From Lachnospiraceae bacterium (GTDB lineage: Bacteria; Bacillota; Clostridia; Lachnospirales; Lachnospiraceae), in NCBI GenBank assembly GCA_017615545.1, contig JAFZZY010000067.1, forward strand, positions 1 through 64,000: a stretch of DNA of 64,000 nucleotides, read 5' to 3'. Below are positions 24,070 through 32,812 of the stretch, one piece after another; the stretch's first letter is position 1, and each line of letters begins with the position of its first letter. Made by a program: the position numbers and the translations under genes. The notes under the pieces are model-generated. The model saw only the letters and a program-made list of their open reading frames with translations, was not told the origin of the DNA and searched no databases.

Positions 24070-25578
24070 CTACCTCGCAAAATGTAAGTTCACTATGGTC
24101 TGAGCCGCTTCTTCGATCGTGGTCACATTGTCCACGGTCGCATCGGCAAATGCTTCGTAGAGGGCGCGGCGCTTCTCGTACAGGGTCTGCACCGACTGCT
24201 GCTCAGACAGAGGGCGGCCTGCGACCGCCAGGTTCTCGAGCGGGCGCTTCAGGTAGTAGATGCGACCGTTCTGCTTAAGCAGGGCTTCATTTTCCGGGCG
24301 GACGACCACGCCACCGCCACAGGACAGCAGGATGCCCGGCTGCTTCGTCAGGTCCGCGAGGACCTCCGTCTCGATCTTGCGGAAAGCGTCCTCGCCATCC
24401 GCCAGGATGATCTCCTTCGGGGTGCGGCCGGTGCGCTTCTCGATCTCGACGTCGCTGTCGACCACCTCACGTCCCGTCAGGCTGCCGATCGCTCTCGCGA
24501 CCGAAGATTTGCCGCTGCCCGGCATCCCGATGAGGACGATACTCGTCGTGCGCGCCGCGATATCGTCGTACACTTCGTCGATCTTCTCGCGTGCGATCGT
24601 CGCGTCGGTGAAGACCTCACATGCGCGCGCCGCCTGCGCCGTCAGCATCTCGAGTCCATTGACCGCGAGCATGCCCGCCTGCTCCGCCAGCAGCAGAAGC
24701 TTCGTTTTCGCCGGATTGAAGATCAGGTCGATGACGACTTTACAATTTGTGAAATACGTAGGATCCACCACGCTCACGCCGTTTTCCGGGAACATCCCGA
24801 CCGGCGTGGTGTTGATGATCACGTCGGCGTCGCGGTTTTTCTCCAGATTGTCGTAGTTATCCTCGCCGTGGCGGGAAATGGTGACCACGCGCGCGGCGCC
24901 GAGGTCGGTCGCCAGCACGCGCACCATCGCAGCGGCGCCGCCGTCCCCGAGGATGATGATCTTCTTACCCTGAAGGTCGATGTTATGCTTTTCGATGGAA
25001 TATTTGAGTCCGAAATAATCGGAATTATCGCCATAGAGTGTACCGTCCGCACGGCGTACTACGCAGTTCACGCTGCCGATGCGCTTCGTCGTCTCCGAAA
25101 CCTCGTCGAGATACGGCAGGACCGCCTTCTTATACGGGATCGTGACATTGATCGCGGTGAAACCGCCGTTCTTCAGGAAGTCCTCGAGTTGCTCCGGCTC
25201 GCGCTCAAAAAGGGCGTACTCGTAGCCGCCGAACTTCCGATGGAGGTACGGCGAGAAACTATGTCCCAACTTGCGGCCCAGCAAGCCGTAGCGCGCAGGC
25301 TTCTCCTCATCCGCGAGCTTCTGCTCCTGAAAACTTCTGCACGCGTCCATGACACCCTGGAAGCACTGTGCGCCGTACGGATAGGTCTCGGCGCGGAATA
25401 GTTCGCGGAGCGACTCGATCTTCTGCGCCTCGCGGCTGCGATCCAGGATCGGAAGGCCTTTCGCCTTTTTGTATCCGTAGATTCCGGACACAACGTCCAT
25501 GCGTTGCTCCAGAAGCTCCGCGATCTCTCGGTCAATGCGGTCGATTGCCAGCCGCAATGTCTTTATATCTTCTTGCAT
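24070..25578 (-). CDS. Trifunctional chorismate mutase - shikimate dehydrogenase - shikimate kinase
   Basis: A 502-residue fusion. Residues 1-88 are an AroQ-class chorismate mutase (LRLAIDRIDREIAELLEQRM, YKKAKGLPILDRSRE). Residues 95-370 are AroE: GHSFSPYLHR (105-114), NVTIPYK with the catalytic lysine at 150, DNSD at 184-187 and nucleotide loop GDGGAA (211-216). Residues 345-500 are AroK: P-loop GMPGSGKSS (351-359), EDAFRKIE, CGGGVV, AGRPL. It thus performs two shikimate-pathway steps plus the first step after chorismate. The start at 25578 is chosen from AAAGGA and the CM N-terminus; the longer frame runs into the repeat array. Confidence 0.93.
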   Translation of the reverse strand: MQEDIKTLRLAIDRIDREIAELLEQRMDVVSGIYGYKKAKGLPILDRSREAQKIESLRELFRAETYPYGAQCFQGVMDACRSFQEQKLADEEKPARYGLLGRKLGHSFSPYLHRKFGGYEYALFEREPEQLEDFLKNGGFTAINVTIPYKKAVLPYLDEVSETTKRIGSVNCVVRRADGTLYGDNSDYFGLKYSIEKHNIDLQGKKIIILGDGGAAAMVRVLATDLGAARVVTISRHGEDNYDNLEKNRDADVIINTTPVGMFPENGVSVVDPTYFTNCKVVIDLIFNPAKTKLLLLAEQAGMLAVNGLEMLTAQAARACEVFTDATIAREKIDEVYDDIAARTTSIVLIGMPGSGKSSVARAIGSLTGREVVDSDVEIEKRTGRTPKEIILADGEDAFRKIETEVLADLTKQPGILLSCGGGVVVRPENEALLKQNGRIYYLKRPLENLAVAGRPLSEQQSVQTLYEKRRALYEAFADATVDNVTTIEEAAQTIVNLHFAR

Positions 25579-25608
25579 TTCATTCTTCCTTTCGGAGTTT
25601 TTGAAGGC

Positions 25609-26400
25609 ATAACCACCTATTTCGTTGTTTCCGCCTTTCAGGAGGTCTTTTGAAATTTCATCTCTCCGAAAAGACCTCCTATTTCGTTGTTTCGACCTTT
25701 CAGGAGGTCTTTTCAAATTTCGTCTCTCTGAAAAGACCTCCTATTTCGTTGTTTCGACCTTTCAGGAGGTCTTTTGAAATTTCGTCTCTCTGAAAAGACC
25801 TCCTATTTCGTTGTTTCGACCTTTCAAGAGGTCTTTTGAAATTTCGTCTCTCTGAAAAGACCTCCTATTTTATCGTTTTGGCCTTTCAGGAGGTCTTTTG
25901 AAATTTCATCTCTCCGAAAAGACCACCTTTTTCACTGTTTCCGCGTTTTAGGAGGTCTTTTCAAATTTCGTCTCTCTGAAAAGACCTCCTATTTCGTTGT
26001 TTCGACCTTTCAGGAGGTCTTTTCAAATTTCGTCTCTCTGAAAAGACCTCCTATTTCGCTGTTTCGGCCTTTCAGGAGGTCTTTTCAAATTTCGTCTCTC
26101 CGAAAAGACCTCCTATTTCGTTGTTTCGACCTTTCAGGAGGTCTTTTCAAATTTCGTCTCTCTGAAAAGACCTCCTATTTCGTTGTTTCGACCTTTCAAG
26201 AGGTCTTTTGAAATTTCATCTCTCCGAAAAGACCTCCTATTTCGTTGTTTCGACCTTTCAGGAGGTCTTTTCAAATTTCGTCTCTCTGAAAAGACCTCCT
26301 ATTTCGTTGTTTCCGCCTTTCAGGAGGTCTTTTGAAATTTCGTCTCTCTGAAAAGGCCGCCTATTCTGTCGTTTTGCCTTTTAAGAGGCTTTTCAAATCA
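25609..26400. repeat. About thirteen 62-bp tandem dyad-symmetric repeats between aroC and the CM-aroE-aroK gene
   Basis: A unit marker (CCTAT or its variant) recurs at 25616, 25678, 25740, 25802, 25864, 25926, 25988, 26050, 26112, 26174, 26236, 26298 and 26360: a period of exactly 62 bp with no indel. A typical unit is AAAAGACCTCCT, 21 nt, AGGAGGTCTTTT (perfect 12-bp arms), then a 17-nt linker containing GAAATTTC. The array starts in the aroC stop codon and ends next to the following ribosome binding site, filling the 814-bp gap. I see no gene in it. Confidence 0.97.
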
Positions 26401-27463
26401 TCAGGTCCGCTACTACGATTGCTGCTACTGCTTCTGCCACGGGTACGGCTCTCGGCACGATGCAGGGGTCGTGGCGGCCAACGATGGAAAGTTTCTTATC
26501 TGCCTGTTCTGAAAACGACACACTCTCCTGCTCTTTTGCGATGGAGGGTGTGGGCTTGATGGCCAGGCGGAAGATCACGGGCATGCCGTTTGTGATGCCG
26601 CCCAGGATGCCGCCGGCGTGGTTGGTCTTCGTGACCACGCGTCCGTCCTGCATGGTGTATGCGTCATTGTTCTGGGAGCCGCGCAGCTGCGTCGCCGCGA
26701 AGCCCTCGCCAAACTCGAGTCCTTTCACCGCCGGGATGCCGAAGAGAGCCGCAGCCAGGCGGTTCTCCACCCCGTCAAACATCGGATCGCCGAGGCCCAC
26801 GGGAAGTCCCGTGATCACACACTCGATCACGCCGCCGACGCTGTCTAAGTCCATCCGCGCCGCGTCGATCGCCTGCATCATCTTCTCGCCCGCCGCATCC
26901 GACAAAACGGGAAATGCCTTATCCCCGACGTAAACTTCAGAAGCATCCTCGATCATCGGATCGATCGCAGTGTCGCTGACATCGGCGATCCGCGCGATGT
27001 GCGCCGAGATCTTCACACCGAGTGTCTCCAGATATTGCAGGCAAATGCCGCCCGCGATGCACAGGGGCGCCGTCAGCCGGCCCGAAAAATGGCCGCCGCC
27101 CGCCACGTCCTGGAAGCCGTGATACTTCATCTGCGCGGTATAGTCCGCATGCCCGGGGCGCGGAACATCCCGCAGGTTGTCGTAGTCGCCCGAGCGCGTA
27201 TTGGTATTATGTATGATCGCCGTCAAAGGAGCGCCGCAGGTGACATCGTCCACCAGACCCGCCAGAAACTCCGGCGCGTCGGCCTCCTTCCGCTGTGTCG
27301 AAAAACGGTCCCGTCCCGGCGCGCGCCGGCTCATAAACTGCTTAAGCCGCTCCTGATCCACGTGGATCCCGGCCGGCAGCCCATCCACGGTCACGCCGAT
27401 CGCCGCCGAATGCGACTGTCCGAACACGGATACCTTAATCTTGTTCCCGAATATCGATGCCAT
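26393..27463 (-). CDS. aroC: Chorismate synthase
   Basis: Last shared step to chorismate, converting EPSP with reduced FMN. 356 residues. Family motifs present: GQSHSAAIGVTVDGLPAG, RRAPGRDRFSTQRKEAD, NTNTRSGDYDNLRDVPRPGHADY, HFSGRLTAP and RGSQNNDAY. It overlaps aroA by 29 bp, and GGGAG lies within the aroA end. The stop codon lies inside the first repeat of the 62-bp array, so the array begins exactly where the gene ends. Confidence 0.97.
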   Translation of the reverse strand: MASIFGNKIKVSVFGQSHSAAIGVTVDGLPAGIHVDQERLKQFMSRRAPGRDRFSTQRKEADAPEFLAGLVDDVTCGAPLTAIIHNTNTRSGDYDNLRDVPRPGHADYTAQMKYHGFQDVAGGGHFSGRLTAPLCIAGGICLQYLETLGVKISAHIARIADVSDTAIDPMIEDASEVYVGDKAFPVLSDAAGEKMMQAIDAARMDLDSVGGVIECVITGLPVGLGDPMFDGVENRLAAALFGIPAVKGLEFGEGFAATQLRGSQNNDAYTMQDGRVVTKTNHAGGILGGITNGMPVIFRLAIKPTPSIAKEQESVSFSEQADKKLSIVGRHDPCIVPRAVPVAEAVAAIVVADLMI

Positions 27464-28703
27464 AGAGTGCTCCCCCTTCTTTCAATTCGTCAAAAAACGT
27501 GGGAAATGATTTCGCGATGGCGCCTGCGTCTTCGATGCGCACCGCCCCGCTGCTGATAAACGCGGCCAGGGCTCCCAGCATGACGATCCGATGGTCATTT
27601 TCCGAACACACCGTGCCGCCCGCGAGCGTCCCTTCGCCCAAAACCGTCAGGCTCTCGCCGTCCTGACTCGCCTGACCGCCCAGCGCCGTGATCGCCTGCG
27701 TCACGCTCACCAGCCGGTCGGATTCCTTTAATTTCAGTCGCGACGCATTCGTAAAATGCGTCACCCCATGCGCGCCCGCGGCCACGACCGACATCACCGG
27801 CACCAAGTCCGGGATATCCGAAACATCGAGGTCGATACCTCGCAGCCCCGCATCCTGTCGCACCGTCACGCTCTGCGCCTGCGCATCCACGGTCACGGTC
27901 GCGCCGAAACTGCGGAGCACATCGAGGATACGTTTATCCCCCTGCGCGCTGTCGATGTCCAGATTGTTGCAGGTCACGCCGCCCTTCGTCAGGGCGCCGA
28001 GCGCCAAAAATACAGCCGCGTTCGACCAGTCGCCTTCCACGCGGATCTGCCCGGAAAGCGCATACTTCTGCCCGCCCGGAACGGCAAAACCGTAGTCGGT
28101 CCGGCGGATCGTGATGCCCGCGGCCGCCAGGACCTTCAGCGTCATCTCGACATAGTCCCGGCTCTCCAGTTTCCCGGTAATATGGATCTCGCTGTCCTCC
28201 CGCGCGAGCGGAAGCGCGAATAAAAGTCCTGTGATATACTGCGAGGAAATGTCCCCCGCGATCGTGTAAATGCCGCCGGTCATGCGCCCGTCGATCAGAA
28301 ACTTCGGCGTCCCCTGCGGCGATAAAATGCAACCGTGCGCCGTCATCTCCTCATAAAGCGGGGACAGCGGACGATCCTTCAGCCGGCCCTCCAGAACGAA
28401 GCAACCCCTGCGGCCCAGAGCGCCCACGATGGGCAGCAAAAAGCGGAACGTCGAACCACTCTCCTGACACAAAAAGCGCGCCCGCCTGCCTTCAACCTCC
28501 GGAGCCAGCAGCTCCGAAACGCAGTCGCGCGTCGCTTCGATGTCACGTGAGGTCGTCGAGATCAGAAGCTCGGCGCCCTCGCCGCCGCACAGGCGGGTCA
28601 GTGCATTGGCCAAAAGAAAACGATGCGCCATGGATTTCGACGCGATCGCCGTAAAGCTCGAAGAGCCCGCCTGCGGCGTCTCCACCTTCACGCTGATATT
28701 CAC
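27435..28703 (-). CDS. aroA: 3-phosphoshikimate 1-carboxyvinyltransferase (EPSP synthase)
   Basis: Transfers enolpyruvyl from PEP to shikimate-3-phosphate. 422 residues. Seen: SKSMAHRFLLANAL (substrate lysine and arginine), CQESGSTFRFLLPI, the GDISSQYITGLL loop, EGDWSNAAVF, and SRLKLKESDRL with ENDHRIVM at the C-terminal half. The start is GTG, overlapping the aroB stop as GTGA with AAGGAGG 7 nt upstream. The LCQESGST variant of the usual GNAGT region suggests a class II-like enzyme, but resistance cannot be judged from this. Confidence 0.95.
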   Translation of the reverse strand: MNISVKVETPQAGSSSFTAIASKSMAHRFLLANALTRLCGGEGAELLISTTSRDIEATRDCVSELLAPEVEGRRARFLCQESGSTFRFLLPIVGALGRRGCFVLEGRLKDRPLSPLYEEMTAHGCILSPQGTPKFLIDGRMTGGIYTIAGDISSQYITGLLFALPLAREDSEIHITGKLESRDYVEMTLKVLAAAGITIRRTDYGFAVPGGQKYALSGQIRVEGDWSNAAVFLALGALTKGGVTCNNLDIDSAQGDKRILDVLRSFGATVTVDAQAQSVTVRQDAGLRGIDLDVSDIPDLVPVMSVVAAGAHGVTHFTNASRLKLKESDRLVSVTQAITALGGQASQDGESLTVLGEGTLAGGTVCSENDHRIVMLGALAAFISSGAVRIEDAGAIAKSFPTFFDELKEGGALYGIDIREQD

Positions 28704-29770
28704 TTCAAGGCCTCCTTAAGAACTTTCCGCAGTGTGATGCCATCCCCACCGTCCTCGACACGCACGTCGAGGTACTCGCAGGATCCGATTTCCTTCACGA
28801 TGATAAAACGCAGCCGGTCGCCGGAACGTTTTTTATCTGTCGTCATCGTATCATATAATTCTTCCTCTGTAAAGGAAGTCTTCACCGGCAGGCGGTACGC
28901 CTCCACCATGTCGCGGATGGCCTCGTAGGTCGCTTCGGACGCCTTACCGAGTCTAAACATCGCGTTCGCGATCATCACCATTCCGGTCGCGACCGCCTGG
29001 CCGTGCGTGATGGTGAAATTCGACGCCTTCTCGATGGCGTGGCCGATGGTATGGCCGAAATTCAGGGTCGCGCGGATGCCCATGTCGAGCTCGTCCTGGT
29101 TGACGATGTCGCGCTTGATGGATACGCAGCGCTCGATCACGCGATCGATCTGCGGCCGGATCGGCTTCTTCAGCCACTCGAACAGCTCCGCGTCCGCGAT
29201 GCATCCGTATTTGATGATCTCCGCGCAGCCGTCGTCATATACGCTATCGGGCAATGTACTCAGGGTCAATGTGTCGCAGATGACCAGGATGGGCTGATAG
29301 AATGCGCCCACCAGGTTTTTCCCCGCCGGAATGTCGATACCCGTTTTGCCGCCGACGGACGAATCCACCGCCGCCAACACGGTCGTCGGCATCTGGATGA
29401 ATTTGATGCCGCGCAGGTAGGTCGCCGCCGCAAAGCCGGTGAGGTCACCGACCACGCCGCCACCGAGCGCCACCAACAGGTCCGTGCGCGTTACGCGGTT
29501 TTCCGCCAGGAAGTCCAGCAGCGCGAAATACTGCTCGCGGCTTTTGGACGCCTCGCCATGCGGGATCACATACGTCAGCACCTGATATCCCGCCGACTCG
29601 AATGACTGCGTCACCTTCGACAGGTGAAATCTCGCCACGTTGTCGTCCGTCACAACGACCGCCGTCTTACAGCGGTACAGGTAACGAACGATCTCACCGC
29701 TACGCGAAAGCAGGCCTCCGCCGATGAGGATATCGTATTTCTTGGATGCATTGACCGTAACAGTTAACAT
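28700..29770 (-). CDS. aroB: 3-dehydroquinate synthase
   Basis: Second shikimate step: cyclises DAHP to 3-dehydroquinate using NAD+ and a divalent metal. 356 residues. Motifs seen: VVTDDNVARFHL, PHGEASKSREQY, GGGVVGDLTGFAAATYLRGI, QMPTTVLAAVDSSVGGKTGID, EIIKYGCI and NFGHTIGHAIE (metal histidines). AGGAGG sits just before the ATG, 9 nt after the tyrA stop. Confidence 0.97.
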   Translation of the reverse strand: MLTVTVNASKKYDILIGGGLLSRSGEIVRYLYRCKTAVVVTDDNVARFHLSKVTQSFESAGYQVLTYVIPHGEASKSREQYFALLDFLAENRVTRTDLLVALGGGVVGDLTGFAAATYLRGIKFIQMPTTVLAAVDSSVGGKTGIDIPAGKNLVGAFYQPILVICDTLTLSTLPDSVYDDGCAEIIKYGCIADAELFEWLKKPIRPQIDRVIERCVSIKRDIVNQDELDMGIRATLNFGHTIGHAIEKASNFTITHGQAVATGMVMIANAMFRLGKASEATYEAIRDMVEAYRLPVKTSFTEEELYDTMTTDKKRSGDRLRFIIVKEIGSCEYLDVRVEDGGDGITLRKVLKEALK

Positions 29771-29778
29771 AAACCCTC

Positions 29779-30636
29779 CTATCGATTGAACTTTCCGTCA
29801 ATCTCCTCTTTGCAATGTTTGCCTTCTGCGAGCAGGTCGTGCAACGTCGCCGCGTCGTTCTGCGCGATGGCGTCACGATATTTCGTGAGGTTGCCGATGA
29901 TCGTATCCAGCTCCTTCACGAGATTATCCCCGTTTTCGAGGAAGAGCTCGGTCCACATGTCTTCGTTGAGCCATGCGACACGGGTCAGGTCCTTGTAGCT
30001 GCCCGCGGAAAATCCTTTGTGCGAGCGGGCGGTCGGGCTCTTCACGTAAGCGTTGGAGACCACGTGCGCCAGCTGCGAGGTAAATGCGATCATCGCGTCG
30101 TGCTGCTGCGGTGTGGAGATCGTGATGCGGCCGAACATGGCGGGCTTCAGAAGCTCCTTCACGCGGGCCAGCAGTTCCAGCTCCGCGATATCGTCAAAAT
30201 GCTCGGGGACGATAACCATCGAAGAGTCCTTAAACAAGGTCTTCGTGCTGTATTTGTAGCCCGAGAAATGCCGGCCGGCCATGGGGTGGCCGCCCAAAAA
30301 CGTGAAGCCATGCTCCTTCGCGAGGGCGAAGCAATGCTCGCAGACGAAACGCTTGATACCGCAGCCATCGATGACGATAGCACCCTTAGCGATGTGCGGC
30401 GCCATCTCCGTGAGGTAGTCCACGGTCGCCTCCGGATACAGGGCGAGCAGGATCAGATCACAGCTCCCGATATTTTCTTTTGTAAGTCTTCCGTCGATCT
30501 CGCCGCCGAGCTGCGCGATCCCGAGGATCGACTCGTCGCGGTCGTGCGCCAGGACCTTCCAGCCGCCGTCCGCATGATATGCCTTTGCAAACGATCCCCC
30601 GATCAGTCCCAAACCGACTACGCCAACTGTTTTCAT
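29779..30636 (-). CDS. tyrA: Prephenate dehydrogenase
   Basis: Converts prephenate to 4-hydroxyphenylpyruvate for tyrosine. 285 residues with the N-terminal Rossmann motif VGVVGLGLIGGSFAKAY (residues 4-20), GGHPMAGRHFSGY (the substrate-binding histidine), and TPQQHDAMIAFTSQLAHVVSNAY. No C-terminal ACT domain, so feedback control by tyrosine at this enzyme is not obvious; control may be at the leader instead. GAGGAGG precedes the ATG. Confidence 0.94.
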   Translation of the reverse strand: MKTVGVVGLGLIGGSFAKAYHADGGWKVLAHDRDESILGIAQLGGEIDGRLTKENIGSCDLILLALYPEATVDYLTEMAPHIAKGAIVIDGCGIKRFVCEHCFALAKEHGFTFLGGHPMAGRHFSGYKYSTKTLFKDSSMVIVPEHFDDIAELELLARVKELLKPAMFGRITISTPQQHDAMIAFTSQLAHVVSNAYVKSPTARSHKGFSAGSYKDLTRVAWLNEDMWTELFLENGDNLVKELDTIIGNLTKYRDAIAQNDAATLHDLLAEGKHCKEEIDGKFNR

Positions 30637-30648
30637 GTGTATGCCTCC

Positions 30649-31650
30649 TCAGGCCAGTGCTGCCTGGATCTTTCTTACTTTCTTGCTGACCACGTCGAAC
30701 TGTTCCGGGGTCAATGACTGCGCGCCGTCGCTCCATGCGTGCTGCGGGTCGTTGTGCACCTCGATGATCAGGCCGTCTGCGCCGCCTGCCACCGCTGCCA
30801 GGGACATGGGCTCAACCAGTCTCGCGATACCTGTCGCATGGCTCGGGTCTACCACGATGGGCAGGTGCGTCATTTCATGAAGGAGCGGGACTGAGGCCAG
30901 GTCCAAAACATTACGGGTCGCCGGATCGAAGGAGCGGATGCCACGCTCGCAGAGGATGACGTTTTCATTGCCCCCTGCCATGATGTACTCCGCGCTCATC
31001 AAAAATTCCTTCAGGGTATTTGCCAGGCCGCGCTTCAGAAGGATGGGCTTGTTGGTCTTACCCAGAGCCTTCAGGAGCTCGAAGTTCTGCATGTTGCGGG
31101 CGCCGACCTGGATCAGATCTACCTCCTCAAACAGCGGCAAATGCTCGGCGTTCATGATCTCGGTTACGATGGGCAGACCGGTCTGGCGCTTCGCCTCGAG
31201 CAGGAGCTCGATGCCTTTTTCGTGCAAGCCCTGGAAGTCGTACGGGCTGGTGCGGGGCTTGAACGCGCCGCCGCGCAGCATCGCCGCTCCGGACTCCTTC
31301 ACGCGCTGTGCCACATAGGTGATCTGCTCCGGCGTCTCGACGGAACACGGTCCCGCGATGATGGCGAAATGGCCGCCGCCGAACTTCACGCCGCCCGCCT
31401 CGACGATCGTATCTTCCGGATGGAATTTACGGTTTGCCTTCTTATACGGCTCGCTGATGCGTTTTACACTTTCGATGATATCCAGAGACTCGACCAGCTC
31501 CGCGTCGATGCGGCTGGTGTCGCCGATCAGACCCAGGACGGTCTGGAATTCACCGTTGGAAACATGGACTTTAACGCCCTGCTCCTCAAACCATTCGATC
31601 AATTTTGCGCTCTGCTCTCCGGATACGCCCGGCTTTAATACTGCTATCAT
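30649..31650 (-). CDS. aroF: DAHP synthase, type I-beta
   Basis: First step: condenses PEP and erythrose-4-phosphate. 333 residues. The first 70 residues form a ferredoxin-like regulatory domain seen in clostridial and Thermotoga-type enzymes; the barrel follows with IIAGPCSVETPEQI, RGGAFKPRTSPYDFQG, QVGARNMQNFELL, LLKRG and DPSHATG. The N-terminal domain usually mediates feedback inhibition by tyrosine or phenylalanine. AGAGGA precedes the ATG; pheA lies 67 nt upstream. Confidence 0.96.
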   Translation of the reverse strand: MIAVLKPGVSGEQSAKLIEWFEEQGVKVHVSNGEFQTVLGLIGDTSRIDAELVESLDIIESVKRISEPYKKANRKFHPEDTIVEAGGVKFGGGHFAIIAGPCSVETPEQITYVAQRVKESGAAMLRGGAFKPRTSPYDFQGLHEKGIELLLEAKRQTGLPIVTEIMNAEHLPLFEEVDLIQVGARNMQNFELLKALGKTNKPILLKRGLANTLKEFLMSAEYIMAGGNENVILCERGIRSFDPATRNVLDLASVPLLHEMTHLPIVVDPSHATGIARLVEPMSLAAVAGGADGLIIEVHNDPQHAWSDGAQSLTPEQFDVVSKKVRKIQAALA

Positions 31651-31717
31651 GATAAATCCTCTTTTCTTTCAACTCTATATTAGTCTCGCGGCCCTCGCCG
31701 CGTTATCGTCTTTATAC

Positions 31718-32716
31718 TTACTGTTCTATGTACGATCCCAGATATTCAAACTCTTCGCACGACGTTGCCAGGTTCATCAGCATCTTCGTGAATTCCTCCG
31801 AGTAGACGGAGGTCTCGAAATCCAGGTAGAACATGAATTCGAAATCCCGCTCCGGGATGGGACGGCTCTGGATGCGCGTCAGGTTGCAACCCAGATCCGC
31901 AAACTGCTTCAGAATGTGGAACAGCGCGCCCGGCTTATGCGGCAGGACGGCCATCACGCTGGTGCGGTTCGCACCCGGGAAGATCTGCAGGTGGCGGGCA
32001 ATGCAGATGAAACGCGTATAATTGCCCCCGTGATCCTGCACGGATTTCTCCAGACACTCGAGGTGGTAGAGCTCCTCGCAGGCCCGTGTGCACAGGCAGG
32101 CCACGTTCGGATCCTCGGACTCTTCGACCATCCGCGCCGCCACGGCCGTGTTTTCGACCGCCGTGATCTTCACGCCCGGGAAGCCCTTCAGGTACTCCGC
32201 GCACTGCATCAGCGCCTGCTCGTGGGAGAAGATCTCACGGATCTCTTCCTTCTTCGTCCCCGGCTTCACCATCAGGTTGTGGTCCACCTTCACACGCACG
32301 CTGCGCACGATGTAGAAACGATATTTCATCATCAGATCGTAGACTGCATTGACCTGGCCGGCCGTCGAGTTCTCGATCGGCAGGACGCCGTATTCGCACA
32401 GGCCCTTATCGATGGCGGAAAACACGCCTTCAAATGTTTTGAAATACATCTCGTAGGGGGTCGCGAACAGTTTCTCTGCCGCGATCTGCGAGTTCGCGCC
32501 CGCAACGCCCTGGCAGGCTACCGAGGCCTTTCTGGGAAATGCGACCGGCTCGGCGTAGATCGCCTCGCGCACCTTATCCTCAAGCGTCCGCTGTTTGTCG
32601 CGCTTCGTGTGGCTGGCCGCCAACTGCCCTTGCAGGTGGCTCCGCTCCATGATGAGGCGGTCGATCTCGCTGTCTAATTTCTTCAAATCTTCCTTGATCG
32701 TCTTAACGTCTTCCAT
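31718..32716 (-). CDS. pheA: Prephenate dehydratase with ACT domain and vestigial chorismate-mutase N-terminus
   Basis: Makes phenylpyruvate from prephenate. 332 residues: the dehydratase core (ACQGVAGANSQIAAEKLF near 70, VLPIENSTAGQV near 115, NYTRFICIA near 235) and a C-terminal ACT domain (KPGALFHILKQFADLGCNLTRIQSRP), which usually binds phenylalanine. The first 55 residues look like helix 1 of an AroQ mutase (LKKLDSEIDRLIMERSHLQGQ) but are too short and lack the Arg/Lys catalytic set. The working mutase is likely the one fused to AroE. First gene of the operon after the leader. Confidence 0.93.
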   Translation of the reverse strand: MEDVKTIKEDLKKLDSEIDRLIMERSHLQGQLAASHTKRDKQRTLEDKVREAIYAEPVAFPRKASVACQGVAGANSQIAAEKLFATPYEMYFKTFEGVFSAIDKGLCEYGVLPIENSTAGQVNAVYDLMMKYRFYIVRSVRVKVDHNLMVKPGTKKEEIREIFSHEQALMQCAEYLKGFPGVKITAVENTAVAARMVEESEDPNVACLCTRACEELYHLECLEKSVQDHGGNYTRFICIARHLQIFPGANRTSVMAVLPHKPGALFHILKQFADLGCNLTRIQSRPIPERDFEFMFYLDFETSVYSEEFTKMLMNLATSCEEFEYLGSYIEQ

Positions 32717-32740
32717 GATCTCTCCTTATCGGTCCTGCAC

Positions 32741-32778
32741 AAAAAAGGACCGGTATTTGCTGCTCGCAAACACCGGTC
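32741..32778 (-). terminator. Attenuator terminator in the aro leader
   Basis: On the minus strand a 13-bp stem (GACCGGTGTTTGC with GCAAATACCGGTC, one G-U pair), a 5-nt loop, then C and six T. It sits between the leader peptide stop and the pheA ribosome binding site, as in amino-acid attenuators. Confidence 0.88.
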
Positions 32779-32812
32779 TCTATCCTACATGATCGTATTC
32801 TGAGGTTGATGT

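Noticed and set aside
25609-26400. CRISPR-like or protein-coding repeat region
   Set aside because: All 17-nt linkers are nearly identical, so there are no spacers. Reading frames through the array soon meet stops and have no ribosome binding site; only a short N-terminal extension of the CM-aroE-aroK frame runs into it.
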